64,000 nucleotides of DNA from Saprospiraceae bacterium (lineage in GTDB: Bacteria > Bacteroidota > Bacteroidia > Chitinophagales > Saprospiraceae), in the NCBI GenBank assembly GCA_020631235.1, contig JAHDHQ010000015.1, forward strand, positions 1 through 64,000, given 5' to 3'. The position numbers and the translations under genes are program-made. Below, one piece after another: positions 27,446-36,321 of the stretch (within the stretch, counting starts at the first letter, position 1; each line of letters starts with the position of its first letter). The notes under the pieces were generated by a model that had not been told where the DNA came from, did not search any database, and saw nothing but the letters and a program-made list of their open reading frames with translations.

Positions 27446-29083
27446 TTAATGGCGTGCTTTTAACCATGCTTTAAAATCATCTACATTCATCGCATTAAGG
27501 CATTCTTGAACAGTTAATCCAGCTTTGCGCGCAACATGGATGCCATATTGTACATCTTCCAGTCCTTCTATACTGTGAGCGTCTGGATTTATGGATATAT
27601 ACACACCCGCTTGTAATGCATAGATAATCCATTCCCAATCCAAATCTAATCGGTATGGATTAGCATTCAACTCAATGGCCACTCCATTTGCAGCACATGC
27701 ATCAATCACCTTTTCGTGATCGATAGGATATCCTTTTCTACTGAGCAATAAGCGTCCTGTTGGATGCCCTAATATATCCGTATTAGGATTTTCGACTGCT
27801 TTGATCAGTCGGCTAGTCGCCTTCTCTATATCCATAGTCAAGGTAGAATGTATGCTCGCAATGACAACATCCAATGAACCCAGAATGGCATCATTATAAT
27901 CTAAACTCCCATCATAGAGTATGTCAGCCTCTATCCCATGAAACAAGCTAAAATCTGGATACTTCTCATTAAGTTGAGCTACTTCATTTGCTTGGAGCTG
28001 CAGACGGTCTTCATTGAGACCATTAGCATAAAATGCAGCTTTGGAATGATCACTGATCACCATATATTCATAGCCAAGGTTTTTAGCGGCCAATGTCATT
28101 TCTTCTAAGCTATGCGTTCCATCACTGTACGTCGAGTGATTATGAACTACTCCCTTCAAGGATTTTCGGTCGATAATATCATTTAAGTTAAAGGCGTCTA
28201 ACTCATCTATCGTATAGCGCCCGTCTCGCATTTCCGGAATGACATATGCCGCACCCACATCTTCAAAAATTTCTTCCTCAGTTTCCAACATTTGATCCTC
28301 GATGCCATATTCTTGTAGGAAGCTTTCGTCACTCGAACTGATTAACCACTCCAGGGCAAATGCGTTTGAATCGACAAATAAAAAATCCAGTCGTAAAGAC
28401 TCATAGTAATAATCTTCATTGTTTTTTTCAATGTTGTCCAAAGCTTCTAAAGCACGATAAAAATCAGGGGTATCCTCTCCTATCAAAATAAATTCTAGAT
28501 GGTTAACTATTGGCATCTTACGTCTAAATTCACCAGTAAACTCTATCCGCTCAACTGAGGCAAATTGACTTATGTGATCTTTTAATAACTCTGCTTTCGA
28601 TTCAAAATGGCCATATAAGACTTTCCCTTTCGACTCTAAAAAATAGCTCAGTTGCTCTTTAATTTTAGCTTGTGTCTTTTCACCAAAGCCCTTGAGATCC
28701 ACCAAACGATTTTCTTTACAAGCATAGAGTAATTCACCTGGACTGGTGATGCCCAATGTTTCCCATACTGCCTTTATTTTTTTTGCACCTAATCCTTTTA
28801 TACCTAACAATTCCACAATTCCTGCAGGCGTCTTGGCAACTATTTCGTCCAACTCTTGAAAGCTACCTGTCATCTTGATTTGGTTAATCTTTTCAATAGT
28901 TGATTTACCTACCCTGGGGATTGAAGCTAACTCCTCATCTGTTTTTTCGATAATAGTGCCTTCGATATTTCTGATGAGCCTGTACGTTGACTGATATGAT
29001 TTTACTCTAAAATCACTTTCGCCATGTAATTCCATTAATTGTGCATATAAAGAAAATGCATTTGCTAAGGCCTTATTCGTCAT
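27446..29083 (-). CDS. Non-canonical family X DNA polymerase/PHP exonuclease (PolX-like)
   Basis: A 545-residue DNA-repair protein with helix-hairpin-helix motifs (about 50-140), a PolX-like palm (about 175-290) and a C-terminal PHP phosphoesterase domain (about 310-540). The PHP metal ligands look complete: HNHSTYSDG (H314, H316, D321), DHS (D345, H346), HGIEAD (H382, E385). The polymerase site is altered: the family GSxRR...DxD becomes GEFRR...HLE at 184-197, so both palm aspartates are replaced (H195, E197); only the third (D233) remains, and the YFTGSK segment is lost. It is probably a 3'-5' exonuclease or phosphoesterase without polymerase activity, like the non-canonical PolX proteins described in bacteria. 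Confidence 0.87.
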   Translation of the reverse strand: MTNKALANAFSLYAQLMELHGESDFRVKSYQSTYRLIRNIEGTIIEKTDEELASIPRVGKSTIEKINQIKMTGSFQELDEIVAKTPAGIVELLGIKGLGAKKIKAVWETLGITSPGELLYACKENRLVDLKGFGEKTQAKIKEQLSYFLESKGKVLYGHFESKAELLKDHISQFASVERIEFTGEFRRKMPIVNHLEFILIGEDTPDFYRALEALDNIEKNNEDYYYESLRLDFLFVDSNAFALEWLISSSDESFLQEYGIEDQMLETEEEIFEDVGAAYVIPEMRDGRYTIDELDAFNLNDIIDRKSLKGVVHNHSTYSDGTHSLEEMTLAAKNLGYEYMVISDHSKAAFYANGLNEDRLQLQANEVAQLNEKYPDFSLFHGIEADILYDGSLDYNDAILGSLDVVIASIHSTLTMDIEKATSRLIKAVENPNTDILGHPTGRLLLSRKGYPIDHEKVIDACAANGVAIELNANPYRLDLDWEWIIYALQAGVYISINPDAHSIEGLEDVQYGIHVARKAGLTVQECLNAMNVDDFKAWLKARH

Positions 29084-29153
29084 ATTGAATATTCTCGTTT
29101 ATTTTTATAATCCAAAGTAATCTTAATTCTTTCTAATTATAAATTTTTATCAC

Positions 29154-29756
29154 ATGTTATTGTTTAAAAAAACGGCATTTGTTAGTTTAATCCTGACCAC
29201 CTTCTGGCTGATTTTTACTGGATGCAATACTCCTACAGCTGAAACGAAGGCAGAAGCCATAGATCTGGAAGGATATGAAATTAGTGACATAGGGAACGGT
29301 GTTAGCTTAGCTAAAAAGTACAAAAACGAACAAGTATTATTAGAAGAAGGTTACATAACTCATGGGCAAAAAAACGGGATCTGGATTAACTATCACGAAA
29401 AAAATGGTCGTATTTTAAAAACCCAAGCTTTCAGTAATGGGAAATTAAATGGCCTAGTTTGCGAGTATGACCAAAAAGGGCAGATCACCAAATTAGCCAA
29501 TTATACAAATGATGTACTCAATGGTATAAAAGAAGAATATAGACATGGCAGAACAACTAAATCTACACCTTACCTAAATGGAGTTATAGAAGGTACATAC
29601 AAAGAGTACTTTTCAAATGGTAAAATTCAGAAAGAAATACAATACCTCAATGGTAAAATGGATGGTAAATACAGGTACTATAAAGATGACGGCGAAATAA
29701 CTATGGAATACATTTACAAAGAAGGCAATAAAATCAGTGGTGGAATTATCGAATAA
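29154..29756 (+). CDS. Lipoprotein with MORN_2 (YwqK-type) repeats
   Basis: A 200-residue lipoprotein with a lipobox FTGC (about Cys24). The mature part is a row of about five MORN_2 repeats of the form NGKLNG--EY---G-I, each giving a short beta-hairpin (for example NGVIEGTYKEYFSNG and NGKMDGKYRYYKDDG). Such proteins are often auto-annotated as YwqK toxin-antitoxin antitoxins, but no toxin gene is beside it and it is exported, so that label should not be used. Its role is probably binding or structural on the cell surface. It diverges from the PolX-like gene. Confidence 0.8.
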   Translation: MLLFKKTAFVSLILTTFWLIFTGCNTPTAETKAEAIDLEGYEISDIGNGVSLAKKYKNEQVLLEEGYITHGQKNGIWINYHEKNGRILKTQAFSNGKLNGLVCEYDQKGQITKLANYTNDVLNGIKEEYRHGRTTKSTPYLNGVIEGTYKEYFSNGKIQKEIQYLNGKMDGKYRYYKDDGEITMEYIYKEGNKISGGIIE

Positions 29757-29798
29757 TTAACTGCAATAAGTACTAAAGCAAAACATATATAAATTTTT

Positions 29799-29806
29799 TA
29801 TATTTG
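29799..29806 (+). promoter_or_regulatory. -7 box upstream of the 29826 gene
   Basis: TATATTTG matches TAnnTTTG, 20 nt before the ATG at 29826. No TTG stands at the expected -33 distance, so the match is partial. Confidence 0.35.
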
Positions 29807-29825
29807 TAATATAATTCATTTGACT

Positions 29826-32036
29826 ATGTTTAGCGCAGATCTTTCACCGCAACTCTTCGAAGCAAGTGGCTTGTTTAAAAGCCTATACAAGACTAAATCT
29901 AAAGAAACACTTCAAGCTTTGATCAGATCGGTGGTTCATTATCACTGGAAGCATCAATATGGCTTAACTTTTGTCATCGAACCAAAGGACATTAATTGGG
30001 TAAAAAACACCCTGTTAAATGGGCCACAAAGCAACTTCACCTTCGACTGGTCTGATGATACGCGCAGTAAAAAAGAACAGTTTAAACTTAAAATCAATGC
30101 CGATATACCCTCTCTTATTCCGAACATAGAAGCCATCATTAATTACGAAGCCTTAACTAATCGCAGAGCTGATCATTATAAGAGCTTGATCACGCCATCC
30201 GACGCACTGCACAAAGCCCTATTAAGGCCAGTTAACCACTCCGAAAAACAACAAGATATCACTTTGCTTGCGTTAAAATTTAGCGACTTAATAAAGGAAA
30301 ACATAGACCTAAAATCCATCAAAGAAGAAGCACTTGCATTAAAAAAGCAATTCCCTAAAGGCATAAAAAAACAAATCTTATCTAACAACTTTTCATTAAA
30401 GCCTACCTCTTCTGTACATCAAGGGATCGCCAGCTTAAAAACAAAGCTCACCCAACTAGAGGAGCTAATCCAAGATTACCTCAAAACAATAGCGGATGAA
30501 AAAGAAAAGATAAAAGCAATCATAAAAGAGGACTACTTAAAACTCCAAGCATTTATTAATCCGCTAAAAAGACACATAAACGTTCGACATTTACAAAGCA
30601 AATATCGATCACCAAAAACAAAATTACTCAGCAAATTTTTCGAAAAAAAACACATTCCCTTTGAACAACTGGAAGTGCCAAAGTTTGCCTACTCAAAACA
30701 TCAAACCATTGCAGAACAATACCTTTTAGTAGCTCAAGGTAATGCAGAAAAGGAATCATTAGTCGACTTAGATAACTGGACATTACACCTAAAAAGCACT
30801 TTAGAAAAGGCATTAAGCGCTTTTAACCCAGTAAATTTGCAAGATCCGCATATAAATAAATTAGAAGGACAAATTTCTGAGATAATAAGCCACATAAACA
30901 CTCTCGAAATTGTAAAGCAAAACATCGAATTCTATCCCATTAATTTATTACAAAAAGAGAAACAACTTTGGCAAATCAAAGCCTTTGCCGATGACATACA
31001 TGCTCAGCTTGACGCACAAGCATATTTAATCCACTGGCAACTTGACCCCAAAAGATCCATAGAGACAAAAAATATACTCATGGAACTTGTAGAGCTATCT
31101 ACGGACACTATCCAGCAAATCTTTGACCATATAACCCAAGAAAAATGGCTTGAACAAGCCAAGCATCCAGCCATCTATGATACAACAAGCGACATTGAAC
31201 AACTTATAAAAAACAAACAAGAATACCTTTTAGCAACAGAACAACTAAGCTGGTTAAAACAGATAAAAACTCAAGCCAATCACATTCAAAATATAAAAAC
31301 CCACCAAGCTGCCATTTATACGGCTTTATTTAGAAAAAAACGTTCTACGCATATAGAAGATGTACCATTTGCTCGGCAATTTGCTTCTCAGATAGAGACG
31401 CTCTTCCCTTTCCAAATAGTAAGCACCGAACAACGAGAGATCCTCGACACTTTGACGCCTGAGAAGTTAATCTACATCAATCCAATCCAAGAAGTGCCGG
31501 AAGAACATGCCATCACGATCAAAATTGATACCCAAACAGATAAAAATAGCATCAATCAGTTTGCCATCAGTGCTAAAAAAATAAGCCAATTAGGTTTGCG
31601 GGATCAATTGCCTTATGCTACTCAAATGGCGGAGTCAATCAGCCTGCTTTGTGATGGAAATTTTGAAGTGCATAGTAGAGGGAACCACAACATCATCAGC
31701 TTCCTGTCTAAAAGCCAACAAATATATTTTAGAGAGGCACTTGCAGAAAAAGGATACAAAGTTTTGCATTTTTCTGACCAAGGAGAAAATTTATTGACTG
31801 AAATATTGCTAAATACCCAAGCACAAACTACATTCATAGAAACGGACTATCTTTTATCGCTTAAACATTATGCTCATTTTGGATATCAGAGAAACATCAA
31901 TAAAGTGATCACAGGTAATGATATCCGCTTGGTTAATATGAATACTAAACAATTTATAGAAGCACCCGTAAAGAGCATTAACAAGCTTATTGAGGAAGCA
32001 ACAACATTGGCCCATAAACCTGAAATCCATGTTTGA
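29826..32036 (+). CDS. Large helical protein of unknown family (first gene of a three-gene block)
   Basis: A 736-738-residue soluble protein I do not recognise. The N-terminus (about 1-130) mixes helices and strands; about 130-520 is almost all helix with charged, coiled-coil-like stretches (LKTKLTQLEELIQDYLKTIADEKEKIKAII); the last 200 residues return to alpha/beta. The region LFPFQIVSTEQREILDTL, followed by a stretch that could be a degenerate Walker B-like strand, recalls the layout of superfamily 1 helicases with a coiled-coil insertion, but no Walker A is visible, so this is speculative. ATG at 29826 is preferred to a TTG 6 nt upstream. It overlaps the HsdR_N-like gene by 8 nt. Confidence 0.7.
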   Translation: MFSADLSPQLFEASGLFKSLYKTKSKETLQALIRSVVHYHWKHQYGLTFVIEPKDINWVKNTLLNGPQSNFTFDWSDDTRSKKEQFKLKINADIPSLIPNIEAIINYEALTNRRADHYKSLITPSDALHKALLRPVNHSEKQQDITLLALKFSDLIKENIDLKSIKEEALALKKQFPKGIKKQILSNNFSLKPTSSVHQGIASLKTKLTQLEELIQDYLKTIADEKEKIKAIIKEDYLKLQAFINPLKRHINVRHLQSKYRSPKTKLLSKFFEKKHIPFEQLEVPKFAYSKHQTIAEQYLLVAQGNAEKESLVDLDNWTLHLKSTLEKALSAFNPVNLQDPHINKLEGQISEIISHINTLEIVKQNIEFYPINLLQKEKQLWQIKAFADDIHAQLDAQAYLIHWQLDPKRSIETKNILMELVELSTDTIQQIFDHITQEKWLEQAKHPAIYDTTSDIEQLIKNKQEYLLATEQLSWLKQIKTQANHIQNIKTHQAAIYTALFRKKRSTHIEDVPFARQFASQIETLFPFQIVSTEQREILDTLTPEKLIYINPIQEVPEEHAITIKIDTQTDKNSINQFAISAKKISQLGLRDQLPYATQMAESISLLCDGNFEVHSRGNHNIISFLSKSQQIYFREALAEKGYKVLHFSDQGENLLTEILLNTQAQTTFIETDYLLSLKHYAHFGYQRNINKVITGNDIRLVNMNTKQFIEAPVKSINKLIEEATTLAHKPEIHV

Positions 32037-32490
32037 AAGTAAAGCTGTGCATATAGACTTAAAAGAATATGCCAGGCATTTACAAACCAGGACCTCTCCA
32101 TCAGGCAAACAGTTGTTTTGCCCCATTAGGAAAAAATGGATCGTGTTGCAACCCGAAGAATTAGTGCGCCAGTTATTTATTCAATATCTTCTGCACAAAA
32201 GAAATATAAGCATTAAAAGAATCAGTGTAGAGGTTATGATCCAAGTAAACCAGCAAACCAAAAGATATGATCTCGCTATTGCAGACGCACAAGGCCAAAT
32301 TGATTTTTTACTCGAATGTAAATCCTTCAATGAGCCCATTAACACCAAAGTTTACCAACAAATAGGCAACTATAACTTGGAACTAGAATCAAAATATATT
32401 GGTTTAAGCAATGGAATCATTCATCACTTTTTATACATCGATCGAAAAACAAACAGCTTTAAATTTCTCGATGAATTTCCAAGTCTATAA
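32029..32490 (+). CDS. HsdR N-terminal-domain (PD-(D/E)xK nuclease-fold) protein
   Basis: A 153-residue protein formed of one type I restriction R-subunit N-terminal domain (HSDR_N_2). After a PEELVRQ-FIQYLL helix, the core PD-(D/E)xK site is visible: Asp in RYDLAI, then IDFLLECKSF giving the E-C-K, followed by the helix QIGNYN. All three catalytic positions seem present, so nuclease activity is possible. In other Bacteroidota such stand-alone proteins are common and of unknown role. ATG at 32029 overlaps the end of the 29826 gene by 8 nt, indicating coupling; a longer upstream start at 31990 is less likely. Confidence 0.78.
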   Translation: MFESKAVHIDLKEYARHLQTRTSPSGKQLFCPIRKKWIVLQPEELVRQLFIQYLLHKRNISIKRISVEVMIQVNQQTKRYDLAIADAQGQIDFLLECKSFNEPINTKVYQQIGNYNLELESKYIGLSNGIIHHFLYIDRKTNSFKFLDEFPSL

Positions 32491-32492
32491 TT

Positions 32493-32831
32493 ATGGATTC
32501 TATTGATTCATTCGAAACACAGGAAGATTTTCTTTGCTATTTAATGATTTATGCTGCTTATGTAGATTTTGATTTTTCTTCTGAGGAAAAAACACTCATT
32601 GCACAACAGTTTGGTCAGTCTACCTTTGATAAATGGCATAGAGTATTTTTATCTAAAGGCGATTTCCAACAGCTTAAACTCATTATGGACCATAAAGAGC
32701 ACTACATAAAAAATTCAGCTCACAAACAAAAGCTCATTTCCATGTTAAACCAGGTCTTTGGCTCAGATGGTGATTATTCTAAATTAGAAAAGAACCAAAT
32801 GTTGTTTTTTGACCGACTATTTAGTTTATAA
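32493..32831 (+). CDS. Small TerB-like helical protein
   Basis: A 112-residue all-helical protein. The opening (FLCYLMIYAAYVDFDFSSEEKTLI) resembles TerB-type helical domains, where a helix with a hydrophobic-AA-hydrophobic-D pattern is followed by an EE turn. The remainder is basic and helical. It begins 2 nt after the HsdR_N-like stop, so it is probably the third gene of one unit. The last 6 nt overlap the end of the convergent aspartate kinase gene. Function unknown; the TerB relation is a weak inference. Confidence 0.55.
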   Translation: MDSIDSFETQEDFLCYLMIYAAYVDFDFSSEEKTLIAQQFGQSTFDKWHRVFLSKGDFQQLKLIMDHKEHYIKNSAHKQKLISMLNQVFGSDGDYSKLEKNQMLFFDRLFSL

Positions 32832-34079
32832 GGATTTAAATATAGCTTTATAAACCTGCTTACTTTTTTGCTCTAACAGGGTCTCTTTTCCGTCTATCAT
32901 TTTTAAAATGGTCGCCTCATTTGGATGTCGTATATTGACTAGAGTCAATCCTTTTTGATGTTGACAATTAAACCACTGGCTTAGTTCTCCAAGCAAGGCA
33001 TCAAATTGGCGGTTTTCATCAAAACACACATAAATATTTATGGCTGATCGTTGGATGTGATTAATCGAAGTATTATACCTCTTAAAAATCTCAAAAAGCA
33101 TATCAAAATGCAAGGGCTTATCAAAAGAAGAAGGACTTAAATTCATATATACCTGCTGAGTCTTGCACATGATCAGCGGTGGATAGTCAGCAGGGCCCTG
33201 ATCGGAAATAAGCGTTCCTTTGGTATCTGGATCCAAAAAGCTTTTTACATGTAATGGAATGCTTTTATCTTGTATTGGACGCATAGTTTTAGGATGCAGA
33301 ACCTTAGCACCAGCATCAGCCATCTCTAATATTTCAGTATAACTCAAGGACGGAATAAATCTAGCGTCATCAAACAAACTCGGATCTGCAGTCATTATAC
33401 CAGGTACATCTTTCCAGACCGTTACTGAGCTTGCATCGAGCGCATAAGCAAAAATACTGGCTGTAAAATCAGAGCCTTCCCTACCTAATGTTGTCGTGAA
33501 ATTTTCACTACTACCTGCAATAAATCCTTGGGTGATGATTAGAGGCAAATTTTCTATGTTTTTGCCAATGTTGTGCTTAATGGCCTTGGTCGTTGCATCC
33601 CAATCAACACCAGCACTGCGATATTGATTATCGGTTCTAATCATATCTCTTACATCTAACCACTTAATGGATAAACCCTCCGATTGTAAGTAATGGAAAA
33701 CAATTTTGGTCGAGAGGATTTCACCCATAGAAACAATTTGGTCGTAACAATAATCAATATTGGGATTAGGTTCTTCTTCTAAAAGCCATTCCATTTCTAC
33801 AAAATGATCATTAAGGACCTCTCTGATTTGATGACTAGACTCAAACAAGGCATCCACTAATTGATAGTGAAAATCCTTGATGTATTGAAAGTCTTCATTA
33901 ATTTTTTCACTTTTAGAAACATAGGCCGCGTTTAATTTTTCGAGGGCATTTGTCATCTTGCCCATAGCCGAAACCACGATAATTGTTGGACTTGTCGCCT
34001 TTTCCGTGATGATTTTGGCTACATTTTTGATTCTGTCTATGTTAGCAATTGATGCACCACCAAATTTGAATACTTGCAT
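32826..34079 (-). CDS. Aspartate kinase
   Basis: A 417-residue enzyme that makes aspartyl phosphate, the first step to lysine, methionine, threonine and isoleucine. It shows the KFGGASIANIDRI opening, the ATP-side GREGSDFTAS motif, the catalytic VWKDVPGIMTADP block, and a C-terminal ACT regulatory region (about 320-400). It stands alone without a homoserine dehydrogenase fusion. The gene diverges from oadG; a TATTTTTG promoter box lies at 34097-34104. The isoform (lysC, thrA-type or metL-type) cannot be fixed. Confidence 0.92.
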   Translation of the reverse strand: MQVFKFGGASIANIDRIKNVAKIITEKATSPTIIVVSAMGKMTNALEKLNAAYVSKSEKINEDFQYIKDFHYQLVDALFESSHQIREVLNDHFVEMEWLLEEEPNPNIDYCYDQIVSMGEILSTKIVFHYLQSEGLSIKWLDVRDMIRTDNQYRSAGVDWDATTKAIKHNIGKNIENLPLIITQGFIAGSSENFTTTLGREGSDFTASIFAYALDASSVTVWKDVPGIMTADPSLFDDARFIPSLSYTEILEMADAGAKVLHPKTMRPIQDKSIPLHVKSFLDPDTKGTLISDQGPADYPPLIMCKTQQVYMNLSPSSFDKPLHFDMLFEIFKRYNTSINHIQRSAINIYVCFDENRQFDALLGELSQWFNCQHQKGLTLVNIRHPNEATILKMIDGKETLLEQKSKQVYKAIFKSL

Positions 34080-34096
34080 TTCTTTGTTTATCCTTG

Positions 34097-34104
34097 CAAA
34101 AATA
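34097..34104 (-). promoter_or_regulatory. -7 box for the aspartate kinase gene
   Basis: On the minus strand TATTTTTG matches TAnnTTTG, 18 nt before the ATG. No TTG lies at the right -33 distance; the leader would be about 10 nt. Confidence 0.38.
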
Positions 34105-34135
34105 AAATTCGCAAGGTAATTAATATTGTAGCTGA

Positions 34136-34399
34136 GTGGAGAATTTAAGCAACATAGAAATTGGATTAAGACTTTTGGCCGTCGGGATGATTACCGTGTT
34201 TGTCATTCTATCTATTGTAGTTTTAGCTGCAAAGTTGCTCATTTACTTCACCAACAAATTAGATATTAGCACAACACCTGTAGCACAGAAAAAGACTAAA
34301 AATGGTTCGATAAGCAATAAAAAATTGGCTATTTTAACGTCTGTTGTCAGCCATGTTACTGCTGGCAAAGGTAAAATTAAAGAAATAAGAAAGTTATAA
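34136..34399 (+). CDS. oadG: OadG-like gamma subunit of a Na+-pumping decarboxylase
   Basis: An 87-residue small membrane subunit. One helix (about 9-33; GLRLLAVGMITVFVILSIVVLAA) is followed by a short polar and basic tail, as in OadG. It anchors the carboxyltransferase (OadA) to the membrane subunit (OadB). GTG at 34136 is the only workable start, because the next ATG lies inside the membrane helix. It is followed by oadA after 30 nt and oadB 2 nt after that: the order is G-A-B. Confidence 0.85.
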   Translation: MENLSNIEIGLRLLAVGMITVFVILSIVVLAAKLLIYFTNKLDISTTPVAQKKTKNGSISNKKLAILTSVVSHVTAGKGKIKEIRKL

Positions 34400-34429
34400 C
34401 CGTCTGAAAAGACCATTAAGTATATAGTT

Positions 34430-36319
34430 ATGCCCAAATCAATCGAGTTAGCCTTAGTCTATAGAGACATGTGGCAGTCTTCAGGTAAATATGTTCCTAG
34501 AGTAGATCAATTAATACAAGTAGCTCAACCCATCATCGATATGGGATGCTTCAGGAGAGTGGAAACCAATGGTGGAGGCTTCGAACAGATCAATCTACTT
34601 TATGGAGAAAACCCAAATACTTCTGTAAGAAAATGGACACAGCCTTTTAATGATGCCGGTATCCAAACTCAAATGTTAGAGCGGGGACTCAACGGAATCA
34701 GAATGAGCCCTGTGCCAAAAGATGTAAGGCAGCTGATGTTTAAGGTAAAGAAAAAGCAAGGGACTGATATTTCTCGTTCGTTTGATGGCCTAAATAACCC
34801 TCAAAATTTAGCTTTATCTTTTCAATATGCTAAAGAAGCGGGCATGATCGCTCAGGGAGCATTAAGTCTCACCTACTCTCCTGTGCATACAGTAGAATAC
34901 TACATCGACTTAGCCGATAAATACATTGACATAGGAGCTCAAGAGATCTGCATAAAAGATATGGCAGGGATAGGACGGCCAGCCAGTGTGGGAAGAATCG
35001 TCAAAGGGATCAGAAAAAGACATCCGGATATTATCATCCAATATCATGGGCATTCCACACCTGGTTTTTCATTAACCAGCTCATTAGAAGCGGCTCGAAA
35101 TGGTGCCGACATTATCGATGTAGGAATGGAACCTCTATCTTGGGGTACAGGTCATGCTGATTTATTAGCCGTCCATGAGATGCTCAAGGATGATGGCTTT
35201 AGTCTTCCAGATATTGACATCAAAAAATACATGGAAGTAAGAAGCCTAACTCAATCCTTCGTAGACGAATGGCTAGGACAATACATCAATCCTCGTAACA
35301 GATTTATGAATTCGTTATTGATTGGTCCAGGATTGCCAGGTGGAATGATGGGTAGTTTGATGGCTGATTTAGAGAAAAATTTATCCAGTGTCAACAAATG
35401 GTTGAAGAAAAATGATAAATCTACCGTGACACAAGATGATTTATTAATCTTACTTTTTGATGAAGTAAAATATGTATGGCCAAGATTAGGCTATCCTCCA
35501 TTGGTTACTCCATTTAGTCAGTACGTCAAAAATGTTTCATTGATGAACGTATTACAAGGGCTTAAAGGAAAACCTAGATGGTCCTTAATTGACGAAAACA
35601 CTTGGGGAATGATCATGGGTAAATCTGGAAAGTTGCCAGGTAAACTTGATGATGCGATATTGGACATGGCGAAAAAAGATAATCGAACCTTCTTTGAAGG
35701 TAATCCACAAAGTTTGTATGCAGACGAACTGGAGATGTACCGAAAGAAAATGGCTGAAAAATCGTGGGATGTAGGTGAAGATGAAGAAGAACTCATGGAA
35801 TATGCCATGCATCCACAACAATATGAAAACTTTAAATCAGGTAAGGCAAAACAAGATTTCTTAGCGGATTTAGCAAAACGAAAAGAAGCGAGTACTGCCC
35901 CATCAGTAGCCGCTGCACCTGTTCCAATGGCTAATAATCAAGCCATGCCTACAGAAATGAATGTAGTGGTCGATGGAGAAAAGTACAGCATTCAAATAGA
36001 ATACCCTGGCACGAATGCTGATAAGGCTGGAGCTAGTGTTTCAGATAGTATTCCAGCAGCGCCATCCGTTAAAAAAGATTTAGCTGACGCTTCATTTGTT
36101 TTAGCTCCTTTAGAAGGTAAATTTTACCTAACAAAAGAAGCCACAGAAAAAGGTATACAAATAGGTGACAAGGTTAAAAAAGGAGATACTGTCGCTTATA
36201 TTGAGTCCATGAAAGTGATCAACGCTGTAGTTTCTGAGATAAGCGGCACCGTGGTGGATATCCTGATTAAACATGGTGATGAAGTAGAAGAGGACGATCA
36301 AATCATCGCTATAAAATAA
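34430..36319 (+). CDS. oadA: Biotin-dependent carboxyltransferase/decarboxylase alpha subunit (OadA-like)
   Basis: A 629-residue protein with a carboxyltransferase TIM barrel (about 1-300), a conserved PYC/OADA domain (about 310-460), a Pro/Ala-rich linker, and a C-terminal biotinyl domain with ESMKV (Lys biotinylated) near residue 590. Metal ligands of the 5S-type site are kept: RD at the start (D13), Lys in CIKDMAG, and HGH in QYHGHST. The loops near VETNGGGFEQ differ from the usual EVWGGATFD, so the substrate may not be oxaloacetate. With oadG and oadB it forms a Na+-pumping decarboxylase complex. Confidence 0.88.
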   Translation: MPKSIELALVYRDMWQSSGKYVPRVDQLIQVAQPIIDMGCFRRVETNGGGFEQINLLYGENPNTSVRKWTQPFNDAGIQTQMLERGLNGIRMSPVPKDVRQLMFKVKKKQGTDISRSFDGLNNPQNLALSFQYAKEAGMIAQGALSLTYSPVHTVEYYIDLADKYIDIGAQEICIKDMAGIGRPASVGRIVKGIRKRHPDIIIQYHGHSTPGFSLTSSLEAARNGADIIDVGMEPLSWGTGHADLLAVHEMLKDDGFSLPDIDIKKYMEVRSLTQSFVDEWLGQYINPRNRFMNSLLIGPGLPGGMMGSLMADLEKNLSSVNKWLKKNDKSTVTQDDLLILLFDEVKYVWPRLGYPPLVTPFSQYVKNVSLMNVLQGLKGKPRWSLIDENTWGMIMGKSGKLPGKLDDAILDMAKKDNRTFFEGNPQSLYADELEMYRKKMAEKSWDVGEDEEELMEYAMHPQQYENFKSGKAKQDFLADLAKRKEASTAPSVAAAPVPMANNQAMPTEMNVVVDGEKYSIQIEYPGTNADKAGASVSDSIPAAPSVKKDLADASFVLAPLEGKFYLTKEATEKGIQIGDKVKKGDTVAYIESMKVINAVVSEISGTVVDILIKHGDEVEEDDQIIAIK

Positions 36320-36321
36320 GC

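Noticed and set aside
29154-29756. Toxin-antitoxin label for the YwqK-like gene
   Set aside because: The protein has a lipoprotein signal and no toxin gene on either side; only the MORN_2 repeat similarity supports the name.
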